Assembly: GCA_020912385.1 (NCBI GenBank)
Contig: CP087218.1
Coordinates: 434,001 to 498,000, forward strand
Direction of reading: 5' to 3'
DNA length: 64,000 bases
Source of the DNA: Neofusicoccum parvum
Taxonomy: Eukaryota; Ascomycota; Dothideomycetes; Botryosphaeriales; Botryosphaeriaceae
How positions within the stretch are numbered: position 1 is the first letter of the stretch; every line of letters starts with the position of its first letter. Of this stretch, positions 34,787 to 47,443 are shown piece by piece. The translations under genes were made by a program, and so were the position numbers. Under the pieces are notes generated by a model, which saw nothing but the letters and a program-made list of their open reading frames with translations, made no database searches and was not told the origin of the DNA.

Positions 34787-37700
34787 GAGTGCGGACTCGA
34801 GGAACTCGGCGGCTCTAGAGAGACAAGCTTGCGGGAGGCGCGCGTCTTGAGGTCTACCGCGTCGGACGCGGCACTAGCCTATGCTGCGGCTGTCCCGTGT
34901 GTCGTTGAGCTGGTGATCGGGGCGAGTGACGGGCGGCGCAGCTTGTGCGGCGCGGCGATTGGAGGGCGTAGTATTGCGCTTCCAGCGGGCAGTGGTGCCT
35001 GGAGGTAGGGATGGCGCGACGGGGATCGAGGCAGCGCAGCTAGTGGCGAAGGAATGGTGCTGGAAGTGGTCAGCGCGTGGTCCCGTCGGCCCAATCAAGC
35101 GCGGAACGGCGAGAAGCGCGGTTCACGTACCTGTTGCGGGCGTGATGAAGCCAAAGCGTCAGTGATCTTCGACTTGCGCGCGGACCGCAGTTAGAGGTTT
35201 TGAGCGAGCCTCGATGTCCCTTGTTGGGCGCTCGCTAGATATCGGACAGTCTTGAGCTCGAGGGCAGCGCAGGCGGGCCTGAGTCACGTCACGAGCAGCT
35301 ATGCGTTGTCAATTGGGTGGCCACGGTCAGGATGAGGCGGATCCCGGGGGATGCGCAGGCTGGACAGGGTCCTGGTGATGACAAGCCTAAGCCGCGATCA
35401 GAGCGCTCAACGGCAGCGGCGTGCGGCGGTGCGCTCTGGGCCGGGGGACTCGCGGCAGCCTGGCTTGGGGATAGCGTGGAGAGGATTAAGCTCTGCCAGA
35501 CGAGTAGCTAGCACGATGATGTTCTGTTAGCACGATGCGCGACGCAGATTGCGGGAGATCAATTGGGGGAGGATGCGAGGTGGGCGTGCGCTGGCCGGAG
35601 GTCGATTGGAGGTGATGCGCTGGCAATGCATGCAGCATAACCGTACCGTGCTAATCAGCTCAACCCGCGCGATCCACGTCGGCGGTCGCAGCAATGGCGA
35701 CTGCGCCGCTGCCAGGTGACGTTGCCGGCTTACACGCGCGCGCAGCAGCCGTGGCTGGTGGTGTCTGGAGCGGCGGCGGGCAGGCGAGGGCTGCGCTGCT
35801 GTCGCGCGCGTCGCGCTGTGGACCTGCGCGGAGCGGTGCGGAGGCGAGGCGGCCGAGGCCCGGCGTCGCGCCAGTCAGTGGCAGGCAGGCGGCAGGCGGG
35901 CAGGCAGCGCGGGCCGCGGCGCAGCGCACTCGGCCGGTGCTTTCGCAGAGACGGTGGAGCGGGCGGCAGGCGTGAGAGCGAGCGGGCGGGCGTTGGCAGC
36001 GCGCGCGGTGGGCTCGAGGGCCGGTGCCGGGGTGTGCGGCGGTTGATAGGCGGCAGCGAGTGGAGAGAGCGAGAAAACCAAGACACAACCTACCAAGCTG
36101 TCGGGGACGCAGAGGTCCGGTCACGAGATTTGATGGTGGTGAGGGCGGGCGTGCTCGCTGCTGGTCGTCTGGACGCGTGCACGCGTTGGCCGAGGGCGCG
36201 GGCGGTGCGCGAGTAGTGCGTGGCTCAGGCGCGTGGTAGGCCAGCGGACGAGCACTGCTGAGTGCTCGCTGGGCCGGATTTGATGGAACAGCGATAAATA
36301 GGACTGCGAGGCCGATTGGTGAAGCGCGGGCGAATGAACGAATGAAAAGGAAGAGGCGGCGAGCGAGCCTTTTCACTTGTGGAGCTGACACAAAAACTGC
36401 GCCAGCGGCAGACGCCGGGGCCGCGCCTCTCTCGGAACTGATGAAGGCCCAAGCAGCCTGCCCACGGCCCCGACCCTCTGGCTCGCTGCTGACGATGCGC
36501 TGCCCCCAACGTCGCCGCGCGCGCCTGGCAAGGCAGCACGCCTCCTGCTGCGCGTGCTCGTGCTGCCGCCCAGCGCGCTGCCAGAGCGGCCGCCGCGAAG
36601 CCGCGCGCCCAGCTCCCAGCTCGCCGCGCCCGCTCCCAGCCCGCGGCGCACCCGTCCGTCGGTGTGCGCGCTCTGACGTGTCGCCGCGCCGGTTTAAGCT
36701 CTGCGCGCCCTCCCAGCCCGCCGCCCTGCCTGCCCGCTGCCCGCCATCTCGTCTGCCTGCCTGCGCCGCCGCCGGTGCCCACGGCCACGGCCACGGCCAT
36801 GGCCACCGGCCACCGGTCAACGATCGCTGCAGGAACAGGAACGAGGGCGAGCGCGGCGGCGCGGGTCCTGCACGAGATTGCACGTTGCGGGCAGCCGCTG
36901 TCGCCCGTTTTCGCGGACGTCACACACGCTGCCGTCATCCAGCACCATGCGAACCACGAGCGCGCGCCGCCGTCATCGCCGTCCCATTGGCCGTCGCCCG
37001 CCAGGCCGTGTCGCCGCCGCGTTTCAGCGCCGTGAGCCGTAGCGCCCGCAGCTCGACGCGCTGCTTGCTTCGTGGTGCGGCTACTGCTGCTGCTGCTGCT
37101 GCCGCTGCCGCTGCCGCCGCTGCTGCTTTCCGGCGCCTCGTTCCAGCACGCAGCCCTGCCACGCCGATCGCTGCACCTAGGCAAATCGCCAGCCCTGCCC
37201 GCCTGGGAAGCGCCCGAGCCGTGGGGGAAATTTCACCTCCCTCAGATTCAAGGAACATGTCCGAGCCGCCAATGCACGACAGCAGCGCCAGCGCAACCGT
37301 CATCACGGCGCTTCCGCCCTCGCGCCATGGTAGCTTCCGGCGCCTGCACCCACTGCTACGCAATGAAACCCCAGGCCCGCGACCCGGTAGCTGGCCCGTC
37401 ACATGACCAGGCTGACCGACGCTCGCGGGCGGCTTATTGACATGCACTCCTGGTGCCACCTCGAACAGGAGCCCGCGCACGCAGCCTGCCCGCGAAGCCG
37501 CCGTCTCAGAATGGTCTGACGCCGCCCGGCCTTCATGCGTGCGGTGTGGATAAAGTCAAGCCCAAGAAGGATGCGCCGGAACGCGCTGCGCAGTCGCTTA
37601 AGGACTGAGGTTTGGTGCCATCCCCGCCGATCGGTCGAGGGCATGGGCATAAATAGCTCATGTTACGTGGAGTGCGAGGCATGGGGGCAGCGCCGTCAGC

Positions 37701-38623
37701 GACGCAAGTGCAAGCGAGACGGTCGGTTGAACGCGCCTCGACGTAGATGGCGGGCCCCAGGCGCGCGCGGACACAGGCGGATGGCCATGAAGTATGTGGT
37801 GTCCGTCCGCACGACGACGTCCGGAGCGCTGTGGCTCCACCCACCCGGATCAACCCCTCACACGAGCGCGCTTCTAGAAGGCGGCAGCTCGTTCTCGCGG
37901 GAGAACCTGGCGACCCGTTGCGGCATGCCGCACGTTGATCCGGATGAATGAAGTCAGCGCCTGCTGGAGGCTGCTCCGCATGTCCGGATCACTACGTTAG
38001 CCTGCGCGGGCAAACCCGCAGCCAAATCCCACGGCGACGCTTGCAAACAAACAATCCAGCATTGCACGCACGCTGCCCGCGTCGCTCAACTGTTGCATCG
38101 GAGCAGCAGCTTCCATGACGTGCAGGTGACACGCGCCGCCGCCCAACAGCACAGCCCCGTCAATGTAACTCTAACAAGCACCGACTCCGCGCCCTGGATT
38201 TTTGATAGACTTTGGCTCGTGGTCACATGCAAGCCTGAAAATCTGCTCGCTCGCACTCGCTCTCGTAGTCGCGCGGCCTGCAGAAATGAGTCCGGCAGCA
38301 AATCCCCGGGGGGTGAGTTCCTCTGCACGAGCCACGGATGAACCGTCCTGCCCTTTTCAGCGCAGCTCGGGGACCTGCGCGAGACAATTGGCCGTGTTGC
38401 GTGATGTTTGACTGCCGCGCAGGTGTGCGCTGTAACCCTGCCCAGAGTGGGAGCAAGCAAGCGGCCAGCACTTACAGCCGGCCTGGTTGCGCCGGAACAA
38501 CGACGGCCCGGCAAGCGTCGCCGGCTGGAGGATCCGTCCGCCGCAACTCACGCATCGAAGCTTGGAGGTTGGAGCATTTTCCAACGACGCCGCCCTTCCC
38601 TCCTCTCCACCCCGCAAAAAACA
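34787..38623. other. 3.8-kb gene-free divergent region with GC-rich low-complexity blocks
   Basis: Unusually long for a shared upstream region (HapB to the left, mL54 to the right). The stretch 35690-37130 is very GC-rich and open in many frames on both strands; translations are R/A/P-rich without motifs. It includes CCACGG/CCACCGG tandem units near 36777-36815 and a CTG/CCG run at 37084-37128. I cannot support a gene here. Long 5' leaders, upstream introns or a non-coding RNA are possible. Confidence 0.4.
37084..37128 (+). repeat. CTG/CCG trinucleotide microsatellite
   Basis: Interrupted CTG and CCG triplets run for about 45 bp in the GC-rich intergenic block. Seen directly. Confidence 0.75.
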
Positions 38624-39359
38624 ATGATCTGCCCGCGCTGCCTCCTCCGCGCCGGCTCGCGGGGCCTGCGCTCCGCACCCAATGCCGCCTCCTCCTCCTC
38701 CTCCGCCCGCGCCTTCACCACCACGCGCGCCGCGTCCGCAGAAGCACCCACCACCGACGCCGCCCGGTCCGCCTCGCCCAACGCTCCCGCGACGTCCACC
38801 TCGACCGCGCAGCCGCCGAGCAAGACCAAGGCCTCGAGCGCGCCCGCCCTCGTCCAGAGCTCTGTCCCGGCCGGCACGCCGCTCAAGGGCCTCAACTTCC
38901 TCAAGAGCAAGACCGACCCGGTCGCCATGGAGGACTCGGAGTATCCGCCGTGGCTGTGGACCGTGCTGAAGTCCGAGGGCCAGACAGAGGAGGCTGCCGA
39001 GGGCGACTTGTTTTGTGAGTCCATCCTGTGCCCGTCGAATATATATATCTCACATCAATGGAAACTTGTCTCCCTTCGCCGCTCGTGCAATGAGCTGACG
39101 CCAGGTGTGAACAACAGCGAAATCGAAGAAGCAGCGCCGTATGGCCGCAAAACGCCTCCGCAAGCAGGCCACGCTGAACCCCGACCTGTTAGCACCCAAG
39201 GTGCCCGTCTACGAGCAGAGCGTCGATTTGCCGGCAGGAGATGGAAGCGTGCAGGGCAGTCTGAAGGCCGATAAGGCAAGAGAGGATCTCACCAAGGCCA
39301 TGCGGGAAAAGAGGAGAAAGGCCATCAAGGAAGCCAACTTCCTCAAGGCCATGGGTTGA
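38624..39359 (+). CDS. mitochondrial large-subunit ribosomal protein mL54 (MRPL37 family)
   Basis: Structural protein of the mitochondrial 54S large ribosomal subunit. Exons 38624-39014 and 39118-39359 join in frame (T|CG = Ser, giving DLFSKSKKQRR) across a 103-nt intron, for 210 aa. The first ~70 residues are S/A/T/R-rich with almost no acids, a typical mitochondrial presequence ([18 protein letters not shown]). The family motif YPPWLW is present, followed by [14 protein letters not shown] and a C-terminal basic helix [21 protein letters not shown] chose the ATG at 38624 because the open frame upstream has no protein-like content and this start gives a good presequence. Confidence 0.88.
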
Positions 39360-39737
39360 GCGAGACCACGCGCACGTCGACACGGGAAATTATGTCTACA
39401 TACATGTATATTATTCGAAAAATTAGTCGCAGGTGGAATACCAAAGGGCGCTATGGCGCCATGTACCTCCATCTTCACCAGCATGACCGAGTCACTTTCA
39501 ATGTGATTGACATGGCTCAGACCGTCAAAGAATCGGTCTTTTTCCGAGTTGCCTCAAGGTCCCATGCCCTTCTACGGCACAAAGCAATGCGAGGCCTGCA
39601 CCTTACACACAAAACCCAAGTCTGCTCCCCAGAGCACCATTCCCATGAGACAAACGCAATCGTGAATCATTCCCATGTCTCCTCTTTTTTCGACCTCCAA
39701 TGTAACCTAATTCCTAAATTGAAACAGAACTCTTAGT
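39360..39737. other. intergenic region between convergent mL54 and PX-domain genes
   Basis: 378 bp holding two convergent 3' ends. No gene seen. Confidence 0.5.
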
Positions 39738-42700
39738 TTATTCCGCAAGCACAGATCTAAGCATGCTGAGAAACGACGGGTGTAGCTTCCTGAGCTCGGA
39801 GATTGGCGGCTTCTGCGGTTCGCCCGCTGTGCTCTTGAGCGCTTCTCTTCTCCTCAGCCGACGGTTACGCTCGGCAACAATCGGGTCCGAGTCGTCATCG
39901 GATTCATCGAGCGAGTCCGGATCATCATCCTCGTCTTCAATATTGAGATCCGCAAGGTCATCCTGTAGAATGAAATTACCGAGTTAGCCACATTGGGTTC
40001 ATTATCTTTGAGCGCTATTGGCCCCGCACAGTAGGGCACGAGGTACTTACCGCATGGAGGCCGAAGTCGCTGCTCCTGAACCCCCCGATACCCATGCCGA
40101 CCATGTCTGCACCTTCGTCGCCGCCTTGGGCCATCTTTTGTCTCGTCTTGTCCTGGTGCCACTTCTTGCGAGCTGTCTGCCACTTTATCAGAGAGTTGAT
40201 CTCTCGAATGGCTGTGCGCTGGTCGAGAGCTCCGGCATCAAGACCTTGTTGGAACAGGCCGTTCATGTCGAGTTTTCCACCTCCAGGGGGCCCCTTCCTG
40301 AGGAACTCCAAAATCCCTTCGATCCAGCCCATCAGCTGGTCAAACAACCCGTTATCATGAATGTGAACCTCGTGGATAAACTTGTAGAGGTTGTCCTCGT
40401 GACGGGCGCAAAGGTCAATGAAGGCCTGCACAGTTTGGTTGGGATCCGCAGAGATGTCTGCTCGTTGAGCTGCCTCGACAGTCCGAATGATGTCGTCAAC
40501 GAAGACTGCAAAGTCCGTGATGCTGCTGTAGACGTTGGCAGACTTGTAGACGCGTACGAGAGGCTCGTAGAAGATGGTGAACAGGTCGCGGAACAGCTGC
40601 AGTGTCGTCGGCTCTTCGATGATCTCAAGCATCATCTTCTTGTCTCTCTGCCTAAGACAGAGCTTCAAGAGTTGTTTGAGATGAGCAAAGAGTTCGGCCC
40701 CCTGGCGCATCTCCGAATCGACGTTTTCCACGGCGTTGTTCCACGCCACGTATGCGTTGAAAACTGTTCCAATTTGCTCCGCGGACAGCTCCGGTTCGAA
40801 GAAGTCAGAACGGAGGATGGCGACAAGGACGTCAACCTGCTCCGCGTCTGCCTCTTGACGAATGATTGCCTTGACTTCTTCGTCTGTGTTCGTGAATGCC
40901 TTGATCTTGTCACACAACACTTGGTCCTTGATTCTCGTAGCACTCAAGGTGTCGATCGATTTCTGGACCGCGTTGATTCCGTCGTGTATAGCCATTCCGA
41001 AGATGCGCTGCAGCAAGGAACGTGATCCGAAAGGCTGTGCCAGGAACAGATCCAGGACTCCGCTCATCACAGCAGCTGGATTTGCAATGCGGATGACATT
41101 CTTCATGACCGTGTACGGGACCATTGAGTGGATCCTCTTCAGTTGGGCAAACAAGTCAGGAGAGTTGTCCTCGGCAAGGAAAAGATGGTAGATTGTGGCA
41201 GCAACTCTGAAGTCCTTGTCAGCGATGAAGGGTACTATGCAGGGAAATAAAAATCTTACTCTATCCTGCACCACTCAGCAAACTTCTGATATTCCGGCTT
41301 GAGCTCCGAGATCTTGTTCTTGACGCGAATTTCCTGGAACAGATGCGAGAGGCCATCTAGCACCACTCGTCAGCGTACAGTCAAACAATTGGTGCGCATC
41401 CCACTCACTTGCTTCCACAATTTCCCTCCTAAACTTCTCCATGTGGACGTCGAGCTCTGCAGCCCTCTGGCGAGCAACCTCATAGAACCTCTTCTGCTCC
41501 TCCATGCGTTTTTCATCCATCTCCTTACGCCGTTCGATATCCTCCATCTCTTCTTCATTCACAGTGACGACATTTCCAGTCAAAAACTCCGTCATAGCCT
41601 TTGACTGAGCAATCTGCTCATTTTTTAGGAAGGTACGCAGGAATGCTCTGAGCGACACGCGTTGTTCTTCTCTGTACAGGACGTGCCGCTGCTGAAAGGC
41701 GAGGTTTTCACCAGACGGCCTGCGCGAAGGTGAACTCGAAAGAGATGATTTGGAGGCATTGCGCCTGTGGTTTCCCGGAATGGGCAGATAGCTTCGCAGC
41801 CCGCCGCCACCACCGTTGTCGGCAGCACTGTCACCGCCGTACGTCCCAGTAGGGGTACCTTGAGTAGACACAGAAGATAACGAGTCTGCATCATCATCAT
41901 CATCGGCACCGGCGCTGAGGTATGAATTCTTCTTGTTTTGTCTCGGTAGAGGAGCAAGGACCTTGCCTGGGAGCTCGAATCTGATTCTCTTGTGCAAGTC
42001 AACAAAATCGGACCACTTCCGACCCACATAAATCTCGGGCTCGTTATCCCGCTGTACGCGGAGAATGTATTCCTAGAATCAGAAATCAGTACATGCTTTG
42101 CGCGCGTCTCATGTTTCCACTTACGGCGTGAGTATGGTAGCGAACATGGCGCTTGACTGACGTCGTCCGCACTCCTGCAACATTGACGTCCCAACCATTG
42201 ATAGGATGTCCTTGAGGTTTGTTGACTACCAGGCCATTCTCGTTTGCACCTCGGTCCACGACTTCCATTTCCGAGAAACGTATTCTCTCCTCATAGCCAG
42301 ACGCGGTGGGTATGCCCGAGACCATCATCAGCTCTACGAGCTTCTCTGCCTTCACGGCAAGCTTCCTACGCTTTGTCTCCTCCAGGCGATCCTCGGACCC
42401 GGAGATGTGCTTGTTTGCGAAAGACTCGAGGAACTGCGCGTTGTCGCATTGACGTCAGCTTACAGCTTGGTCGAAACGGATCTGCCAGACTGACCACTTG
42501 TAACTTGTCCTGCCAGAATTCCTTCTCCCTGGCCCGATCGAGAAACGGGAAATTGCGAACATGGTGCACAAACATGTATCGTAGCAGTGGCAGCTCCGAA
42601 TCTCTGGGGGCGACCTCTCCGGCGTCGGATCTGAAGGGGGCACCGAACCTCTGCAGCGCGGTGGGCGACGACAGCTCGGCGATCTCGAACCTAGTTTGCT

Positions 42701-43031
42701 GGGAAATAAGCTCGCGTTTCAGGTCTGCAGCATAGTAAGCACAGCAGCACTACAGGACGGCGCGAGGCGACACACAATGCTCTTGTTTGCCCGTGAGAAT
42801 GGAGCCTGGTGGGGGCACCGTCGCAGTCGACATCTTGGACATATACGATGCGCCCGATCTCTCGAGCGTGAGGCGCTCCATGCGGACTGGTTCCTCTTCT
42901 GCCTCGTAGAAGACATCGTTGGTTGTGTCGACCGTGTTGCTGCGTACCGGCTTGGGGAATTCGGTGGGGGCGTCGGTTTCGATCTTTGGGGGCTCGTTGG
43001 CGGGGTTCGCAGCGGGCGCGTTCTCAACCAT
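39738..43031 (-). CDS. PX domain protein with PX-associated and DUF3818 regions (yeast Ypr097w/Lec1-like)
   Basis: Phosphoinositide-binding protein; the yeast relative Ypr097w is linked to lipid handling, so a membrane-lipid role is likely but inferred. Seven exons: 42776-43031, 42495-42724, 42125-42433, 41409-42072, 41260-41356, 40051-41206 and 39738-39962, all in frame, 978 aa. The PX-associated region lies at about 75-190 (HYLKRELISQQTRFEI, FLDRAREKEFWQDKL). The PX domain follows at about 250-420 (YILRVQRDNEPEIYVGRKW) with a Ser/Gly-rich insertion between its halves. DUF3818 covers about 480-820 (IYHLFLAEDNSPDLFAQLKR). The last exon adds an acidic stretch and a basic helix ending SMLRSVLAE. 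The intron at 41207-41259 happens to be stop-free in one frame, so an unspliced reading looks deceptively open. Confidence 0.88.
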
Positions 43032-43860
43032 GGTGGGCAGGGAGGAGTGGATGGAGGAGCAGGACGGCGGGCGCGTCCTGATATTTTAAGAAACACTCTC
43101 GTGCAGGGACTATGGCTGCGGTTCGTGTCGTCAGGCTCCAGGGCAGCGCTGCGGTCTGTGGGTCGGAGGCAGCTGCGGACAGCAACAAAGACAGCGGCGC
43201 GAACGAGTGTGTGGAATGAGACAGCACGAGTCAGCCGCGGGCGGAGACAGAGGCGCGGTTCGTCGCGGAGAGCTGCGAGAGGAGGCGGCGTGGATGCAGA
43301 GAGCGCGCGCAAAGAAGGACGGCCGAGAGAGCAGGAGCGGGCTGGGCGCAGGTGTTTGCGATGACGACGGGTCACCGGCACAGCGCCCGGGCGCCGCAGC
43401 GGCTGGGCGTGCAGCCTGAGGCTGTGTGGGCAAATTGAGTACGCAAGCAACCAAGCCGCCGGCATCCCAGCGCCGCCCGAACGCGCTGGGAGCAGCCGCG
43501 GCCGCGACGGCGTCCTGGCGTGCACCTGGATCGCTGGACAGCCATCACGCGCAGACGTCAGCGCTGCGTGAGCCACAACCCGCCTGCCCAGCCCACGCCC
43601 ACCTGCGGCGATCCCCGCAAACCGCAAAGCTTGGCTTCCAAGCTGCCACGCACCCGCCAGCTACCGCCCAGCCCTACCAGCGCCCGATAAGACTTCCGAC
43701 TGAGAATTTCATTCGCATTATGCTACCATAACGATCCCGCCCTTTTGCCCGCCATACCCGGTGCTGGAATTAATGAATCATGACCCCACCATCCGCTGCG
43801 CCTGAATCGCCGTCCCGACGTGCCTGACGCCTCTCTGCGCAAGTCTGAAATGCCAAGTCC
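43032..43860. other. intergenic region upstream of the PX-domain gene
   Basis: Between two minus-strand genes; promoter of the PX gene on its left. Rich in GC and in overlapping small frames without motifs. No gene supported. Confidence 0.45.
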
Positions 43861-46659
43861 TCAGTAGTTGAGCTCGCCCACGCTGCCGCCGGCCGCGTCC
43901 AGGTCCTCGTAGCTCTTGAGGCTTCGTCCCTGCACCGCCTCGCGCGGGCCCACTGCACCTCCGTCCGTATACCGCGGTCCCGCTCCAACCCGCCCGTTGC
44001 CTCGCGGCGGCGTCAACCGTCCAGATCCACCGCTCCAGCGCATGCCGCGCGCGTCTTTTTGCTGCCGATCGTACGGCCCTGCCGCCCTGCTGCCGTACCG
44101 AGAGCCCCCGGTGCCCCGCCGCATCGGCCCGGCCTGGTGTCGCTCGTCGTCGCCGAATCCGCTGAATCCATTGGCAATGCCTGGCGGTGCGAACAACGCC
44201 GAGAATGATGCGGGGTTGGGCCCCATGCCAGGGAACCCAAACGGCATGCTCGCCAGGTTGAACCCGCGAGGCGTTCCCGTCGGCACGTTGTTGTGCAAAG
44301 GGAAGTGACCATTGCTGTTAGCATCGCTGCGAGATGGAGCAATGTGCGCCGGGTCCAGCACGTAGCGATTCACCATTTCAACCTATTCACACATTAGCCT
44401 TGTCCAAAACTTGCTTCCTTCATACTGTCGACTAACCTCAGACTTGAGCTTGTCGTAGAAATCCGTGTGCCTCTTCTCCACGTGCTTCTTCCAGAACGTC
44501 TGTCCCTTGAACAGCTTCGTGCATTCGGGCACCTTGCATCTGAATTTCGCCTCGTCCTCTTGCTTCACATACTTGCCAAGCTCGTCTTCCACTGCCTCTT
44601 CAACCGGCTTGCCACCCAACTTCTTAATGTCCACGTTCTCTGGTTCAAGCATCTGGAGCAGCTTGTCCTCGTATGTTTTGACCCAGTTGAAAGCCCTTTG
44701 GAGTTGCTGTTGGCTCTTGCCGCTGGTCTTGAAAAGTCTCTTCTCCTGATTCGGTGATCCTGAAGACTCATCCTCTGCAGTCGACTCTGGCTTCTTCAGG
44801 GGGAAGGGCTGCCCGGCGGCGCTTGCTCTGGCAACATTCTTGGCAACAGTTGTTAAGCTCGATCGAGGCCGGCGAAGGTGACCGCCGGGACATTTACGAG
44901 TGAGCTCATGGACCGAGTCGCTCTCGAAGACGCAGAAGAAGCAGAAACTGAACACGCGTCGGAGGTATTCCACGAGGAGATCGAGCTTCTTTTTCTTGGC
45001 AAGCAGCTCCTCGTCATCAACCTCCTCGTCGTACGCTCCTTCTTCCTCGTCTTCCATGTCGACATCCTCCTCTCCCTCCTCAAGCTCTTCCTCCTCTTTC
45101 TTCTCCTTCTTTGAGCTGGACAGCGCAGTGACTGGAGGTTGCAGGGCTCCTTGGTTCAGGAGCATCTCAACTCTCTCCTCAATCTTAGTCAAGCCATTGT
45201 GATCGGGTCCCAGCTCTTCATCCAACCTCGAGACAAGACGCATTGCCAGTTGAAGATCCCGCTCTACACGCTCAGGTGCTGAGAAGAGGTCCCACAGAGC
45301 CTTTTTCCTCGGGGCGGCAGGTGGCTCGTGGATTCCGACGTGGCAAGTGAAGTCGCCGCGAACTTCATCCTGGATCGTCTTTCCATTGAGCTCGGCGAGC
45401 GCTTTCTCGGCGGTGCTGACAGTTGGCGCGTCGGCTTCGGATCGTGCCATGTCAACATCTTCACCTTCTTCTTCACGGCCATCGCCCCGCTCGTCCTTGG
45501 CTGCTTGTTCCGAGCCGGGGTTGAGGATGACCCAGCCGATGCGATGACATTTCTTAAGCGGGTTCGGGTCGCTCAGACTGAGCCATTTGAAGCCACCTTC
45601 GCTCTCGCCGAGGTGGTCTTTACAAAAGGCCTCCATCTTTGTCCTACTCACTGTTGGAGCGATGGTCTTGATCAGAAGGGTAGGCTGTAGAGCAGCCTCG
45701 TCTCGCAAGTCTCCGCCCTTTGAGGGAAGCAGATCGCCGACACCTAATACCTCGTTCGCAGCAGTGGTTTCTCCTTCCTCCTTCTCGATCACACCGCCGG
45801 CACCATTGCTCTCACTCTTGTAGATGCCCTCCAAGGTGAATTCGTCGAAGAGACCGGTATCCAGGTCGTGCTCCCACTGGTTGTAGGTACCACGACGGAA
45901 GTCGCTGAGGTGCTGGCGGAAAGCTTGCCTGGCCTCCGGATCATACCGCTCCTTGAACCATTCTTCACCTTTATGCTGCTGGACGAAACTCCGGGCCATC
46001 TGGACCTGAAGTTTTTCCTTGTAGGCATCATACGCCGCCTGAATCTTCTCACGCTCTTGTCCACGCTCCTCTCGAGCCTCGCGTTCACCCTTGAGGCGTT
46101 CTGGCCGACGGCCACCGTTGGCTTGACGCTCCTTTTCTTCTTTGACGAGCTGGTCCATTCTCCACCACTCGGCGAACCAATTGAAGCCAACCTGATAGTC
46201 AAGTGTCAAGGGATTCGGAAGAGGATTGGTGACGTGAACAGGGGTGGGATCCTGGCCGGGGACATATCGGTCGATTCCCGGCTGCACAGGCGGAGGCGAC
46301 GAGCGTCGACGATGGGCATCATCGCGGCCGCGGTAGTAGTCATCTCTGGAGCGATCGGGTTGGTATCGGTCGATGACCTTCGGAGAGCGGGACCTCGCGG
46401 GACGACCGCGTCTCTCTGCAGCACCTAGACAAAGAATGTTAGAGGCGAGTTGGCAGGAGCTTATTGTGCAAACGTACCAGGAGATCTCCGACGATAAGAG
46501 TCCACTGCGGGACGCTCTTCACGACTGTTCCAGAGAGGGTCAGCGGATTGCTCGGCGACACAAGGAGGACATAGTATAACAAAGAGCGTTGACAACTGAC
46601 GGCGGCGGGTGCGGGAGTCCTGGATCCGGTTCCGTGGCTACATACCCGTAAGAGTCCAT
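43861..46659 (-). CDS. ARS2/SERRATE homologue (Pir2-like nuclear RNA-processing protein)
   Basis: Cap-binding-complex partner that directs nascent transcripts to processing or decay; S. pombe Pir2 acts with the RNA elimination and heterochromatin machinery. Four exons: 46646-46659 (14 nt, MDSYG), 46478-46524, 44437-46424 and 43861-44382, in frame to 856 aa. The N-terminus is Arg/Ser-rich with repeated IDRY motifs; then the conserved DUF3546-like segment (VGFNWFAEWWRMDQL, WFKERYDPEARQAFR), a central RRM-like region (TLLIKTIAPTVSRTKMEAFC, RIGWVILN), an acidic linker, LVEYLRRVFSFCFFC, and a C2H2 finger with C650, C655, H668 and H673. The C-terminus is Gly/Arg-rich and ends EDLDAAGGSVGELNY. Family match is strong. 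Confidence 0.9.
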
Positions 46660-47443
46660 GGTGTATGTGTGACGTCGCAAGGCGGACAAAGCGGCCGGTG
46701 CAGAGCGGTTAAGAGGGAAGAAGCAGGATTGAAATCGTCAGCGGGACAGGTCAGCCAAACGCATCCATCAGGGGACAGCGTTTGGGGAGCGGATCAGAGC
46801 AATCGTCGGAGCTGTTTGCCAACATGGCTTCGGGTTAGAGAAGCACGTCTAGTGTATGGTCAAGGAAAGACAAGACAAGCGGGAGATTGGAAGATGATGG
46901 ACAAAAGGCGCGGGCGCGTGGCGGCGCGGTAGTAAAGATGGATTGGATGGAATTCAGGAATGAAGAAGGCGGAGAGACGACGTGGGCAGGGAGAAGCGGA
47001 GAAGAAGGCAGAGGAAACCAACAATTCGAGACAGCGCGGGGCGCCGGCCGGAGGACGAGGGTGGCGACACTCACGTATGGCAGCTCGCGCGGGCGGCGGA
47101 GTGGCTGCACGCGTCGGCGAGTGGAGTGAGGAGATGGGGTTGAGGGCGTGGAAGGAGAGGTCGCGCGCGACGATCGGGATGCGCTACCGGCCGGGGAACG
47201 GGCTGCGGCTGCGGCCCTGGGGGCTTGGCGCGAGCTCCGTTGCGAGCCTGGTGCCGCGGTGCCCAGGGCATGGTGCCCCGGCCGTAGCAGCCGCCAATCC
47301 CAGCCGGCGCTAGTGCCTGCTCAAACGAGCAGCACCTTACACCATGCGTGAAACGCCGCGCATGCCACTGGCTCCCGCGCGCGCCTCACGTCACCGTCCT
47401 CCTCCAGCATTCCGTGGCTTCGCCTCACCACACCACAGCCAGA
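46660..47443. promoter_or_regulatory. divergent promoter between ARS2 and TSPO
   Basis: 784 bp between two head-to-head genes. Purine-rich on the plus strand around 46870-47060. No specific site recognised. Confidence 0.5.

Noticed and set aside
35660..37406. 407-, 319- and 354-codon frames on both strands
   Set aside because: They overlap each other in extreme GC sequence; translations such as WPWPWPW come from hexanucleotide repeats, not protein evolution.
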